Shown: in pieces, positions 1 through 4,830 of the stretch
How the letters are laid out: each line of letters opens with the position of its first letter
How positions within the stretch are numbered: the stretch's first letter is position 1
Source of the DNA: an uncultured Collinsella sp.
GTDB taxonomy: Bacteria; Actinomycetota; Coriobacteriia; Coriobacteriales; Coriobacteriaceae
Reading direction: 5' to 3'
Assembly: GCA_902478825.1 (NCBI GenBank)
Contig: CABSMK010000093.1
Coordinates: 1 to 6,719 of the forward strand
Length of the DNA stretch: 6,719 nucleotides
The notes under the pieces: model-generated
What the model was told of the DNA's origin: nothing
The model's input: only the letters and a program-made list of their open reading frames with translations
The model's database searches: none
Position numbers and translations under genes: made by a program

Positions 1-9
1 AAGAGACAG
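1..9. other. Probable sequencing-adapter remnant (Tn5/Nextera mosaic end)
   Basis: The first nine bases, AAGAGACAG, are the inner 3' end of the 19-bp Tn5 mosaic end used in Nextera tagmentation adapters. The right end of the window carries the matching outward-facing part of the same element. A 9-base match alone is weak; paired with the 13-base match at the other end it is convincing. Genomic sequence probably starts at position 10, so the last three codons read for DinB here (L, S, L) are likely artefactual. Confidence 0.85.
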
Positions 10-1164
10 GGATTGTGCTCCGCGGTCATCAATCTCGCAGAACAGGTCAGTTTGGATACCGCCTTGGTGGTTGAAGTCGCTCATGCCGATACCCGCCAGA
101 CGCACGTGCATGCCTTCTTGCCAGATATTGTCGAGCAGCTCGAGCGCTACGGCCACAAAGATATTCTCGTCGTCGGTGGGGTGGGGCAAGCGGCGCTGTG
201 CCGTGCGTCCGCTGCCATACGAATACTTAAGCTTGAGCGTTACCGTGGCACCCGTCAGCCCTTGACGACGTAGGCGGCGCCCAACCGACTCGCCCAGCAG
301 CGCAATCGCCGCCTCGATATCCCCACGCTCAGTCAAATCCTTCGCAAAGGTGCGCTCATTGCTCACCGATTTAACTTCACGTTCGTCATCCAGGCTGGTG
401 ACCTCGGATACTTCGAGCCCCAAAGCGCGTTGACGCATGCGCTCGCCATTCACGCCAAAGATTGCAGCCAAGGTGGACTCTGGCGCGCGTGAAAGCTCGC
501 CGAGCGTATAGATGCGCATGCGACGCAGCCGCTCCTCGGCCGAACGTCCGATTCCGCTCATTGCGGACACGGGCAGTGCAGCCAAAAACCGCTGTTCCGT
601 ACCGGGGCGCACAATGGTCAGACCAAACGGCTTGTCGCGCTCACTTGCGATTTTGGCCACGGTCTTGTTGCACCCAACGCCGATGGAGCACGTCACCCCT
701 AGCGTCGCAACGCGGTCGCTTATACGCCGCGCTACCAGCAGTGGGTCCTCGGGCGCAAAACGACCCGGTGTGATATCGATAAAGGCCTCGTCGATGGAAA
801 CGCGCTCCACGCGCGGTGTCTCATCGGCGAGAATCGCCATGACCTGTGCGCTCACCTCACGGTAGCGATCGAAGTGTCCGTGCGTCCAAATGGCCTGCGG
901 GCACAGGCGCCGCGCCTCGGCCGAGGCCATGGCAGAATGCACGCCAAAGCGACGTGCCTCATACGAACACGTGGACACGACGCCGCGTGACTCGGCGTCT
1001 CCGCCCACGATGAGCGGCTTTCCGCGCCATTCGGGATGATCGAGCATCTCCACGCTCGCAAAAAATGCATCGAGGTCCATCAGGCCCACCGCTGGACCCG
1101 TCCAGGGCGGCGGCGTGACGCCCGCAGCATCCTCATAACCGTATGTATGTTCGCGTCTTTCCAT
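1..1164 (-). CDS. dinB: DNA polymerase IV (Y-family translesion polymerase), C-terminus cut by window edge
   Basis: Low-fidelity polymerase that copies damaged template DNA and has no proofreading domain. Read on the minus strand from ATG at 1164, 388 codons stay open to the edge. The palm begins with MDLDAFFASVE (residues 29-39): D30 is the first metal ligand and F35 sits at the steric-gate position. Fingers show YEARRFGVHSAM. The catalytic SIDEAFID follows (D125, E126), then SIGVGCNKTVAKIAS (160-174). A helix-hairpin-helix-like thumb (SGIGRSAEERL, from 203) and a little-finger domain (about 264-368) come next. QTDLF (371-375) fits the beta-clamp-binding pentapeptide, so the protein is nearly complete. 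About 28 residues precede the first catalytic Asp, more than in E. coli, but the only other nearby start (Met29) would remove the first beta strand. No Shine-Dalgarno precedes the start. The gene is divergent from rpsP and uses codons (CTA, TCA) absent from glyQS. The last three codons are probably adapter. Confidence 0.95.
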   Translation of the reverse strand, partial: MERREHTYGYEDAAGVTPPPWTGPAVGLMDLDAFFASVEMLDHPEWRGKPLIVGGDAESRGVVSTCSYEARRFGVHSAMASAEARRLCPQAIWTHGHFDRYREVSAQVMAILADETPRVERVSIDEAFIDITPGRFAPEDPLLVARRISDRVATLGVTCSIGVGCNKTVAKIASERDKPFGLTIVRPGTEQRFLAALPVSAMSGIGRSAEERLRRMRIYTLGELSRAPESTLAAIFGVNGERMRQRALGLEVSEVTSLDDEREVKSVSNERTFAKDLTERGDIEAAIALLGESVGRRLRRQGLTGATVTLKLKYSYGSGRTAQRRLPHPTDDENIFVAVALELLDNIWQEGMHVRLAGIGMSDFNHQGGIQTDLFCEIDDRGAQSLSL

Positions 1165-1170
1165 GTCATG

Positions 1171-1176
1171 AGTATA
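1171..1176 (-). promoter_or_regulatory. Candidate -10 element of dinB (leaderless arrangement)
   Basis: On the minus strand the hexamer TATACT (five of six to TATAAT) lies so that a start site seven bases downstream would be the A of the dinB ATG at 1164. No purine-rich ribosome binding site lies between it and the ATG, which fits a leaderless mRNA. No good -35 hexamer is visible 16-18 bp upstream, and I see no complete SOS (LexA) box of the CGAAC-N4-GTTCG type, so the control of this promoter is unknown. Confidence 0.4.
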
Positions 1177-1208
1177 CCGCGCAGCTCATGTGGGGTGCGT
1201 GTATGTGC

Positions 1209-1236
1209 TTGCAAATCGCGAATTCTTGTCTAAGAT
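1209..1236 (+). promoter_or_regulatory. Candidate distal promoter of the rpsP operon
   Basis: TTGCAA (1209-1214) and TAAGAT (1231-1236) are 16 bp apart. Each matches the vegetative sigma-factor consensus at four of six positions. Transcription would start near 1243 and leave a leader of about 120 nt before rpsP. It is weaker than the proximal candidate; both could be used, or neither. Confidence 0.28.
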
Positions 1237-1280
1237 ATGGATTTGCCCTCGACTACACCGAAGAAGTTGGTCTCACGGAC

Positions 1281-1309
1281 TTCACCTGCCCGCGTCGATG
1301 GCGTATTAT
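1281..1309 (+). promoter_or_regulatory. Candidate proximal promoter of the rpsP operon
   Basis: TTCACC (1281-1286; four of six to TTGACA) and TATTAT (1304-1309; five of six to TATAAT) are separated by the ideal 17 bp. Transcription would start near 1316, giving a leader of about 50 nt that contains the GCAGC/GCTGC hairpin and the ribosome binding site of rpsP. This is the best promoter-like match in the 201-bp divergent region, but it rests on consensus matching alone. Confidence 0.42.
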
Positions 1310-1331
1310 GTTCAACTGTTTGTTTGTAGTT

Positions 1332-1346
1332 GCAGCCTAAAGCTGC
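1332..1346 (+). other. Small inverted repeat in the rpsP leader
   Basis: GCAGC (1332-1336) and GCTGC (1342-1346) form a perfect 5-bp stem with loop CTAAA, ending six bases before the rpsP Shine-Dalgarno. A second pair, CAACT (1313-1317) and AGTTG (1328-1332), lies just upstream and shares base 1332 with the first stem. There is no following U-run, so it is not an intrinsic terminator. A role in translational control of rpsP is possible, but such short stems also arise by chance. Confidence 0.3.
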
Positions 1347-1352
1347 TTGGTT

Positions 1353-1359
1353 GGAGGAG
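1353..1359 (+). promoter_or_regulatory. Ribosome binding site fixing the TTG start of rpsP
   Basis: GGAGGAG is followed by a 6-base spacer and the TTG at 1366. This strong Shine-Dalgarno decides the start: an in-frame TTG at 1330 would add 12 residues unlike S16 and has no such site. Confidence 0.88.
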
Positions 1360-1365
1360 TTTCCT

Positions 1366-1707
1366 TTGGCAGTCAAGATTCGCCTTGCTCGTCACGGCGC
1401 TAAGAAGCGTCCGTACTACCGTGTCGTCGTCGCCGATTCCCGCGCCCCGCGTGACGGTCGTATCATCGAGGAGGTTGGCCGCTACAACCCGATGACCGCC
1501 CCCAAGACCATCAACCTCGACCTCGAGAAGATTGCTGACTGGCAGTCCAAGGGCGCTCAGCTCACCGACGCCGTCGCCGCTCTGGTCAAGGCCGCCAACG
1601 AGGGCGAGAAGACCGAGACCGTCGTCAAGAAGTCCAAGAAGCAGCTCGCCAAAGAGGCCGAGGCCGCTAAGGCTGCCGCTGAGGCCGCTGAGGGCGCCGA
1701 GGAGTAA
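1366..1707 (+). CDS. rpsP: 30S ribosomal protein S16
   Basis: Structural protein of the small subunit body that binds 16S rRNA early in 30S assembly. The 113-residue product opens with the classic S16 N-terminus: MAVKIRLARHGAKKRPYYR, then VVVADSRAPRDGR (20-32) and EEVGRYNP (35-42). The S16 fold ends near residue 75. The last 35 or so residues form a charged Ala/Glu/Lys-rich tail, first Lys-rich (88-96) and then acidic Ala/Glu (97-113), making it longer than the usual 80-90 residues; such tails are known in actinobacterial S16. The start is TTG, chosen from the strong GGAGGAG six bases upstream and the family N-terminus. It is the first gene of the rightward cluster, and its stop lies 3 nt before the khpA GTG. 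Confidence 0.97.
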   Translation: MAVKIRLARHGAKKRPYYRVVVADSRAPRDGRIIEEVGRYNPMTAPKTINLDLEKIADWQSKGAQLTDAVAALVKAANEGEKTETVVKKSKKQLAKEAEAAKAAAEAAEGAEE

Positions 1708-1710
1708 ATC

Positions 1711-1995
1711 GTGCCTGAGGTTGACGCTGCACAGCTCGAGGGTGAGGCAATGCTCTCAGATCGCATCGCCGATCTCGTCGAATATCTCGTTGTTCAGATC
1801 GTCGACGACCCGGATTCCGTGAGCCTCGAGGTCATCGATGGCGACGACGCCTCCACGATTGAGGTTTCGGTCGCCGAGGATGACGTCGCTAAGGTCATCG
1901 GCCGTCGTGGCCGTACCATTAAGGCCATTCGCACGCTCGCCCGTGCACTGGCCGCTCGCCTCGACACCGCTGTCGAGGTAGAGGTTCTGGGCTAG
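1711..1995 (+). CDS. khpA: KH-domain RNA-binding protein KhpA
   Basis: Small single-KH-domain RNA-binding protein of the KhpA/YlqC family, which in Gram-positive bacteria is known to pair with KhpB (Jag/EloR) and bind many RNAs; KhpB is not in this window. From GTG at 1711 it has 94 residues. The KH core is DDVAKVIGRRGRTIKAIRTL, with the RNA-gripping GxxG loop as GRRG (residues 64-67). The start is ambiguous. GTG 1711 has GAGGAG (1699-1704) six bases upstream and follows rpsP directly. ATG at 1750 would give an 81-residue protein, closer to the usual 75-80, with GAGGG (1738-1742) seven bases before it. The extra N-terminal stretch looks unstructured. The location between rpsP and rimM is the standard place for this gene in Firmicutes and Actinobacteria. 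Confidence 0.92.
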   Translation: MPEVDAAQLEGEAMLSDRIADLVEYLVVQIVDDPDSVSLEVIDGDDASTIEVSVAEDDVAKVIGRRGRTIKAIRTLARALAARLDTAVEVEVLG

Positions 1996-1999
1996 GACC

Positions 2000-2521
2000 T
2001 TGAGGTCCCAGTACAAAAACATCGCCCGCGTGGTCAAGCCGCACGGAAGGAAGGGGGAGGTCCTCGCGCAGCCGCTGCGGGGGCTTCCTTCTGTATTGGA
2101 GCCGGGTATGCGTGTTGCCTTGACGCCGCCGGCGCTCAAGCGCGACCGTTTTTGCACGGTCGTGTCCGTCACTGATACGGGCGATGGCGATCTGGTCTCG
2201 TTTGAGGGCATAGACGACTTGACGGCCGCTGAGGGCATCACCGGATGCTATGTGCTGGCCAATCGTGACGACTTCGAGCTCGATTCGCTCGACGCTGCCT
2301 ACAGCGACCTGATGGGTCGCGAGGTGGTCGACGAGCGCTTTGGCTCGCTCGGCACGATTGTCGAGATTATGTCGACGCCCGCCAACGATGTTTGGGTTGT
2401 CGAGGGCGATCGGTACGGCGAGGTGCTGATTCCCGTGATCGAGCAGGTTGTGCTCGATCTTCCCGACACAGGAACAATTTCCGTCCACGTTATGGACGGC
2501 TTGATCGATATGGACAAGTAG
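2000..2521 (+). CDS. rimM: Ribosome maturation factor RimM
   Basis: Assembly factor that binds S19 in the 30S head and helps 16S rRNA 3' domain maturation. The product has 173 residues, normal for the family. The N-terminal RimM beta-barrel opens with NIARVVKPHGRKGEV (7-21), the family signature. The C-terminal PRC-barrel runs from about 103 (DLMGREVVDERFG) through the typical GTIVEIMSTPANDVWVV (118-134) to the closing MDGLIDMDK. The start is a TTG four bases after the khpA stop, with only AGGA two bases before it, too close for a good Shine-Dalgarno. It is nevertheless the only plausible start: an in-frame TAG lies at 1979-1981, and a start at GTG 2030 would remove part of the first strand. 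Translation is probably coupled to khpA. The stop shares its last G with the run preceding trmD. Confidence 0.96.
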   Translation: MRSQYKNIARVVKPHGRKGEVLAQPLRGLPSVLEPGMRVALTPPALKRDRFCTVVSVTDTGDGDLVSFEGIDDLTAAEGITGCYVLANRDDFELDSLDAAYSDLMGREVVDERFGSLGTIVEIMSTPANDVWVVEGDRYGEVLIPVIEQVVLDLPDTGTISVHVMDGLIDMDK

Positions 2522-2531
2522 GGAGGACAGC

Positions 2532-3290
2532 ATGCTGATCGAGACCCTTTCGGTCTTTCCCGAGATGTTTGAGCCCGTCATGTCCACGTCGATTTTGGGC
2601 CGTGCCCGCAAGGCCGGCCTTTTTGATTTTAAGGCGTATAACCTGCGCGACTGGACGCACGACCGCCATCGCACCGTCGATGACGAGCCCTACGGCGGCG
2701 GGCAGGGCATGCTCATGAAGGTCGAGCCCATCGCCGAGGCCATCGAGGCCATCAGCTCCGAGGGTCCCAAGCCCACCGTGGTGTTCTTCACCCCCTGCGG
2801 CGAGCCCTTTACGCAGCATGTGGCCGAGCGCCTGCTCAAAAGCGAGCGCCTGCTGTTTGTGTGCAGCCGTTACGAGGGCGTCGACGAGCGCGCCTATGCG
2901 TATGCCGACGAGCGCCTGTCGATCGGCGACTACGTGCTCACGGGCGGCGAGCTGCCCGCTATGGTCGTGGCCGATGCCGTCGTACGGCTCATTCCCGGAG
3001 CCTTGGGCGACGAGATGAGCAACGTGGACGAGTCCTTCTCGACCGCTGAGGACGGCGGCCTGCTCGAGTACGCGCAGTACACCCGTCCCGCCGAGTTTAA
3101 CGGCGAGGGCGTGCCTCCAGTGCTCGTGAGCGGCGATCATGCCAAGGTCGATGCCTGGCGCCGCAAGAATGCCATCGAGCGTACCTGTCGTTGGCGTCCC
3201 GATCTTATCGAGACGGCACGTCTTACGCCCAATGAGCGCGCGTACGCGCAGGAGATCCTGGACGCTTCGTTTTCGCAGAGCGAGGAGTGA
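2532..3290 (+). CDS. trmD: tRNA (guanine-37-N1)-methyltransferase
   Basis: SPOUT-family enzyme that uses S-adenosylmethionine to methylate N1 of G37 next to the anticodon, preventing +1 frameshifts. The 252-residue protein has the full motif set: HDRHRTVDDEPYGGGQGMLM (43-62), SRYEGVDER (112-120) and SIGDYVLTGGE (130-140) of the trefoil-knot cofactor site, VRLIPG (151-156) and LLEYAQYTRP (177-186). The linker before this last motif (FSTAEDGGLLE) is about four residues longer than in E. coli, and Glu179 sits where E. coli has catalytic Asp169; Glu also occurs there in Gram-positive homologues. The C-terminal tRNA-binding domain includes LVSGDHAKVDAWR. ATG 2532 is preceded by GGGAGGA overlapping the rimM stop. 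The neighbours are canonical, except that rplS, often next to trmD, is absent. Confidence 0.98.
   Translation: MLIETLSVFPEMFEPVMSTSILGRARKAGLFDFKAYNLRDWTHDRHRTVDDEPYGGGQGMLMKVEPIAEAIEAISSEGPKPTVVFFTPCGEPFTQHVAERLLKSERLLFVCSRYEGVDERAYAYADERLSIGDYVLTGGELPAMVVADAVVRLIPGALGDEMSNVDESFSTAEDGGLLEYAQYTRPAEFNGEGVPPVLVSGDHAKVDAWRRKNAIERTCRWRPDLIETARLTPNERAYAQEILDASFSQSEE
3282..3287 (+). promoter_or_regulatory. Ribosome binding site of lepB inside the end of trmD
   Basis: GAGGAG lies in the last Glu codons of trmD, with a 5-base spacer to ATG 3293. A GTG at 3287 overlaps this site and the trmD stop, so it is a less likely start. The arrangement suggests that lepB translation is coupled to trmD. Confidence 0.75.
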
Positions 3291-3292
3291 GA

Positions 3293-3856
3293 ATGGTTCC
3301 ATCGCAGCATTCCGTGCTAAAGGGTGCGTTTGAGTGGGTCGTGGTTGTCGCAATCGCGCTGGTCGCCACCTTCTTGATTCGCTCGTTTGTGGTCGAACCC
3401 TTTGTGGTGCCTACCGGTTCCATGGAGTCCACGATCGAGATCGGAGACCAGATTCTGGCGCAGAAGGTGACGCTCGAACTCGGACAGCCCGTCAAGCAAG
3501 GCGATATCGTGGTGTTCCACAACCCCGATGCCACGTCCGAGCATGACGTGCTGGTAAAGCGCGTTATTGCCACGGCCGGCCAGACGGTCGACCTGCAGGA
3601 CGGCAAGGTCGTCGTCGATGGCCAGGCGCTCGACGAGGACTATACGACTGGCATGAGCTGGCCGCTTTCGGTCCAAGCCCCCGGCGCTCAGGTGAGCTAT
3701 CCCTACACCGTCCCTGACGACTGTGTGTGGGTGATGGGCGACAACCGCGAGAACTCTGCTGACTCCCGCTACTTTGGCCCGGTCGACCGCTCCGACTTGA
3801 TTGCCGTGGCGCTTGTGCGCTACTGGCCGCTCAACCGTATCGGCGCTATCGATTAA
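3293..3856 (+). CDS. lepB: Signal peptidase I
   Basis: Membrane-bound serine protease that cleaves signal peptides from exported preproteins on the outer face of the cytoplasmic membrane. The 187-residue protein has a short cytoplasmic N-terminus and one hydrophobic segment (about 14-30), as in Gram-positive type enzymes. The catalytic Ser43 lies in PTGSMESTI (40-48). The general-base Lys89 lies in VLVKRVIATAG (86-96), and the family box GDNRENSADSR covers 149-159. The C-terminus ends in YWPLNRIG, also typical. ATG 3293 is two nt after the trmD stop and is preferred over GTG 3287 because of the GAGGAG spacing. In many actinobacteria lepB follows rplS; here it follows trmD directly. No terminator is seen after it. 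Confidence 0.96.
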   Translation: MVPSQHSVLKGAFEWVVVVAIALVATFLIRSFVVEPFVVPTGSMESTIEIGDQILAQKVTLELGQPVKQGDIVVFHNPDATSEHDVLVKRVIATAGQTVDLQDGKVVVDGQALDEDYTTGMSWPLSVQAPGAQVSYPYTVPDDCVWVMGDNRENSADSRYFGPVDRSDLIAVALVRYWPLNRIGAID

Positions 3857-3915
3857 AAACCGCTATAGTACAGTACCTAACCGTGTAATCGTTTCGACGA
3901 GGGGATATAAGAGGC
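3857..3915 (+). promoter_or_regulatory. 59-bp lepB-glyQ spacer with possible weak promoter
   Basis: This is the longest gap in the rightward cluster. It holds TATAGT (3864-3869) and TGTAAT (3884-3889), both five of six to a -10 element, but no recognisable -35 at the right distance for either. GAGGGG (3899-3904), 11 bases before the glyQ ATG, is a usable Shine-Dalgarno; GAGG at 3911-3914 is too close. A 4-bp stem with a TTCG loop (3889-3900) is too weak to be a terminator. Both glyQS promotion from here and readthrough from lepB remain possible. Confidence 0.3.
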
Positions 3916-4827
3916 ATGAACGCTTCATCGCTTTCCTTCCAAGACATCATCCTGCGCCTCCAGCAGTACTGGGGCGAGCAGGGCTGCGTAATTATGCAGC
4001 CCTATGACTCCGAGGTCGGTGCCGGTACCTTCCATACCGCGACCACGCTGCGCTCGCTCGGTCCCGCCGAGTGGCGCACCTGCTATGCGCAGCCCTGCCG
4101 CCGTCCCGCCGACGGCCGCTACGGCGAGAACCCCAACCGCATGCAGCACTACTATCAGTTCCAGGTGCTCATCAAGCCCTCGCCGGTCAACGCTCAGGAG
4201 CTCTACCTGGGTTCGCTGGCCGCCATTGGCCTGGACCCCAATGACCATGACGTTCGCTTTGTTGAGGACGACTGGGAGAGCCCGACGCTCGGCGCCTGGG
4301 GCCTTGGCTGGGAGGTCTGGCTCAATGGCATGGAGGTCACGCAGTTTACGTACTTCCAGCAGGTGGGCGGCATCGAGGTCGACCCCGTGCCTGTCGAGAT
4401 CACCTATGGCCTGGAGCGCATCGCCATGTACGCCCAGGGCGTCAACTCGGTCTACGACCTGGTGTGGAGCTATCTGCCCGATGGCACGCCCATGACTTAT
4501 GGCGACGTGTTCCTGGAGAACGAGCGTGAGTTTAGCGCCTACAACTTTGAGGTCGCCAATGTTGAGATGATGCGTCAGAAGTTTGACGACTACGAGGCCG
4601 AGTGCCACTCCTGCCTTGAGCGCAAGCTGCCGCTGCCCGCTTACGACTGCGTCATGAAGTGCAGCCATGCCTTCAACCTGCTCGATGCTCGCGGTGCGCT
4701 GTCCGCGGTCGAGCGTGCTAACTACATCCTGCGCGTCCGCGCCGTCGCCAAGGCGTGCTGCGAGGCCTATATGGCCGAGGTCGCCGGAGTCAACGAGAAT
4801 GCCGACCAGGAAGGCGAGGTGGCGTAA
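3916..4827 (+). CDS. glyQ: Glycyl-tRNA synthetase alpha subunit
   Basis: Catalytic class II subunit of the bacterial two-subunit glycyl-tRNA synthetase; with GlyS it attaches glycine to tRNA-Gly using ATP. The 303-residue length is normal. Almost the whole core matches the family: WGEQGCVIMQPYDSEVGAGT (19-38), RRPADGRYGENPNRMQHYYQ (62-81), LGAWGLGWEVWLNGMEVTQF (125-144), and the motif 3 arginine in ITYGLERIAMY (162-172). The C-terminal helical part has FNLLDARGALSAVERANYIL. The C-terminal half is rich in Cys (C230, C233, C245, C249, plus CC near 275); KCSH (248-251) is common in Gram-positive GlyQ, but the C230-x2-C233 pair is less so. ATG 3916 has GAGGGG upstream. The stop is 3 nt before glyS, so the subunits are co-translated. 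Confidence 0.98.
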   Translation: MNASSLSFQDIILRLQQYWGEQGCVIMQPYDSEVGAGTFHTATTLRSLGPAEWRTCYAQPCRRPADGRYGENPNRMQHYYQFQVLIKPSPVNAQELYLGSLAAIGLDPNDHDVRFVEDDWESPTLGAWGLGWEVWLNGMEVTQFTYFQQVGGIEVDPVPVEITYGLERIAMYAQGVNSVYDLVWSYLPDGTPMTYGDVFLENEREFSAYNFEVANVEMMRQKFDDYEAECHSCLERKLPLPAYDCVMKCSHAFNLLDARGALSAVERANYILRVRAVAKACCEAYMAEVAGVNENADQEGEVA

Positions 4828-4830
4828 GCC

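Noticed and set aside
13..865. Plus-strand open frames within the dinB region
   Set aside because: The minus-strand frame contains all DNA polymerase IV motifs from the ATG to the edge; the plus-strand frames are Arg/Ser/Ala-rich shadows.
1145..1160. SOS (LexA) box near the dinB start
   Set aside because: A CGAAC half-site is present on the minus strand just inside the gene, but the matching GTTCG half at the expected spacing is absent.
1919..3353. Minus-strand open frames opposite rimM and trmD (to 2674 and to 3353)
   Set aside because: They overlap fully recognised plus-strand genes, have no ribosome binding context and show no family motifs.
3889..3900. Hairpin TCGT-TTCG-ACGA as a terminator after lepB
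   Set aside because: The stem is only 4 bp and is followed by GGGG, not a T-run, so it cannot be an intrinsic terminator.
3857..3915. Possible T-box riboswitch before glyQ
   Set aside because: T-box leaders need well over 100 nt with a specifier loop, T-box sequence and terminator. This gap is only 59 bp and shows none of them.
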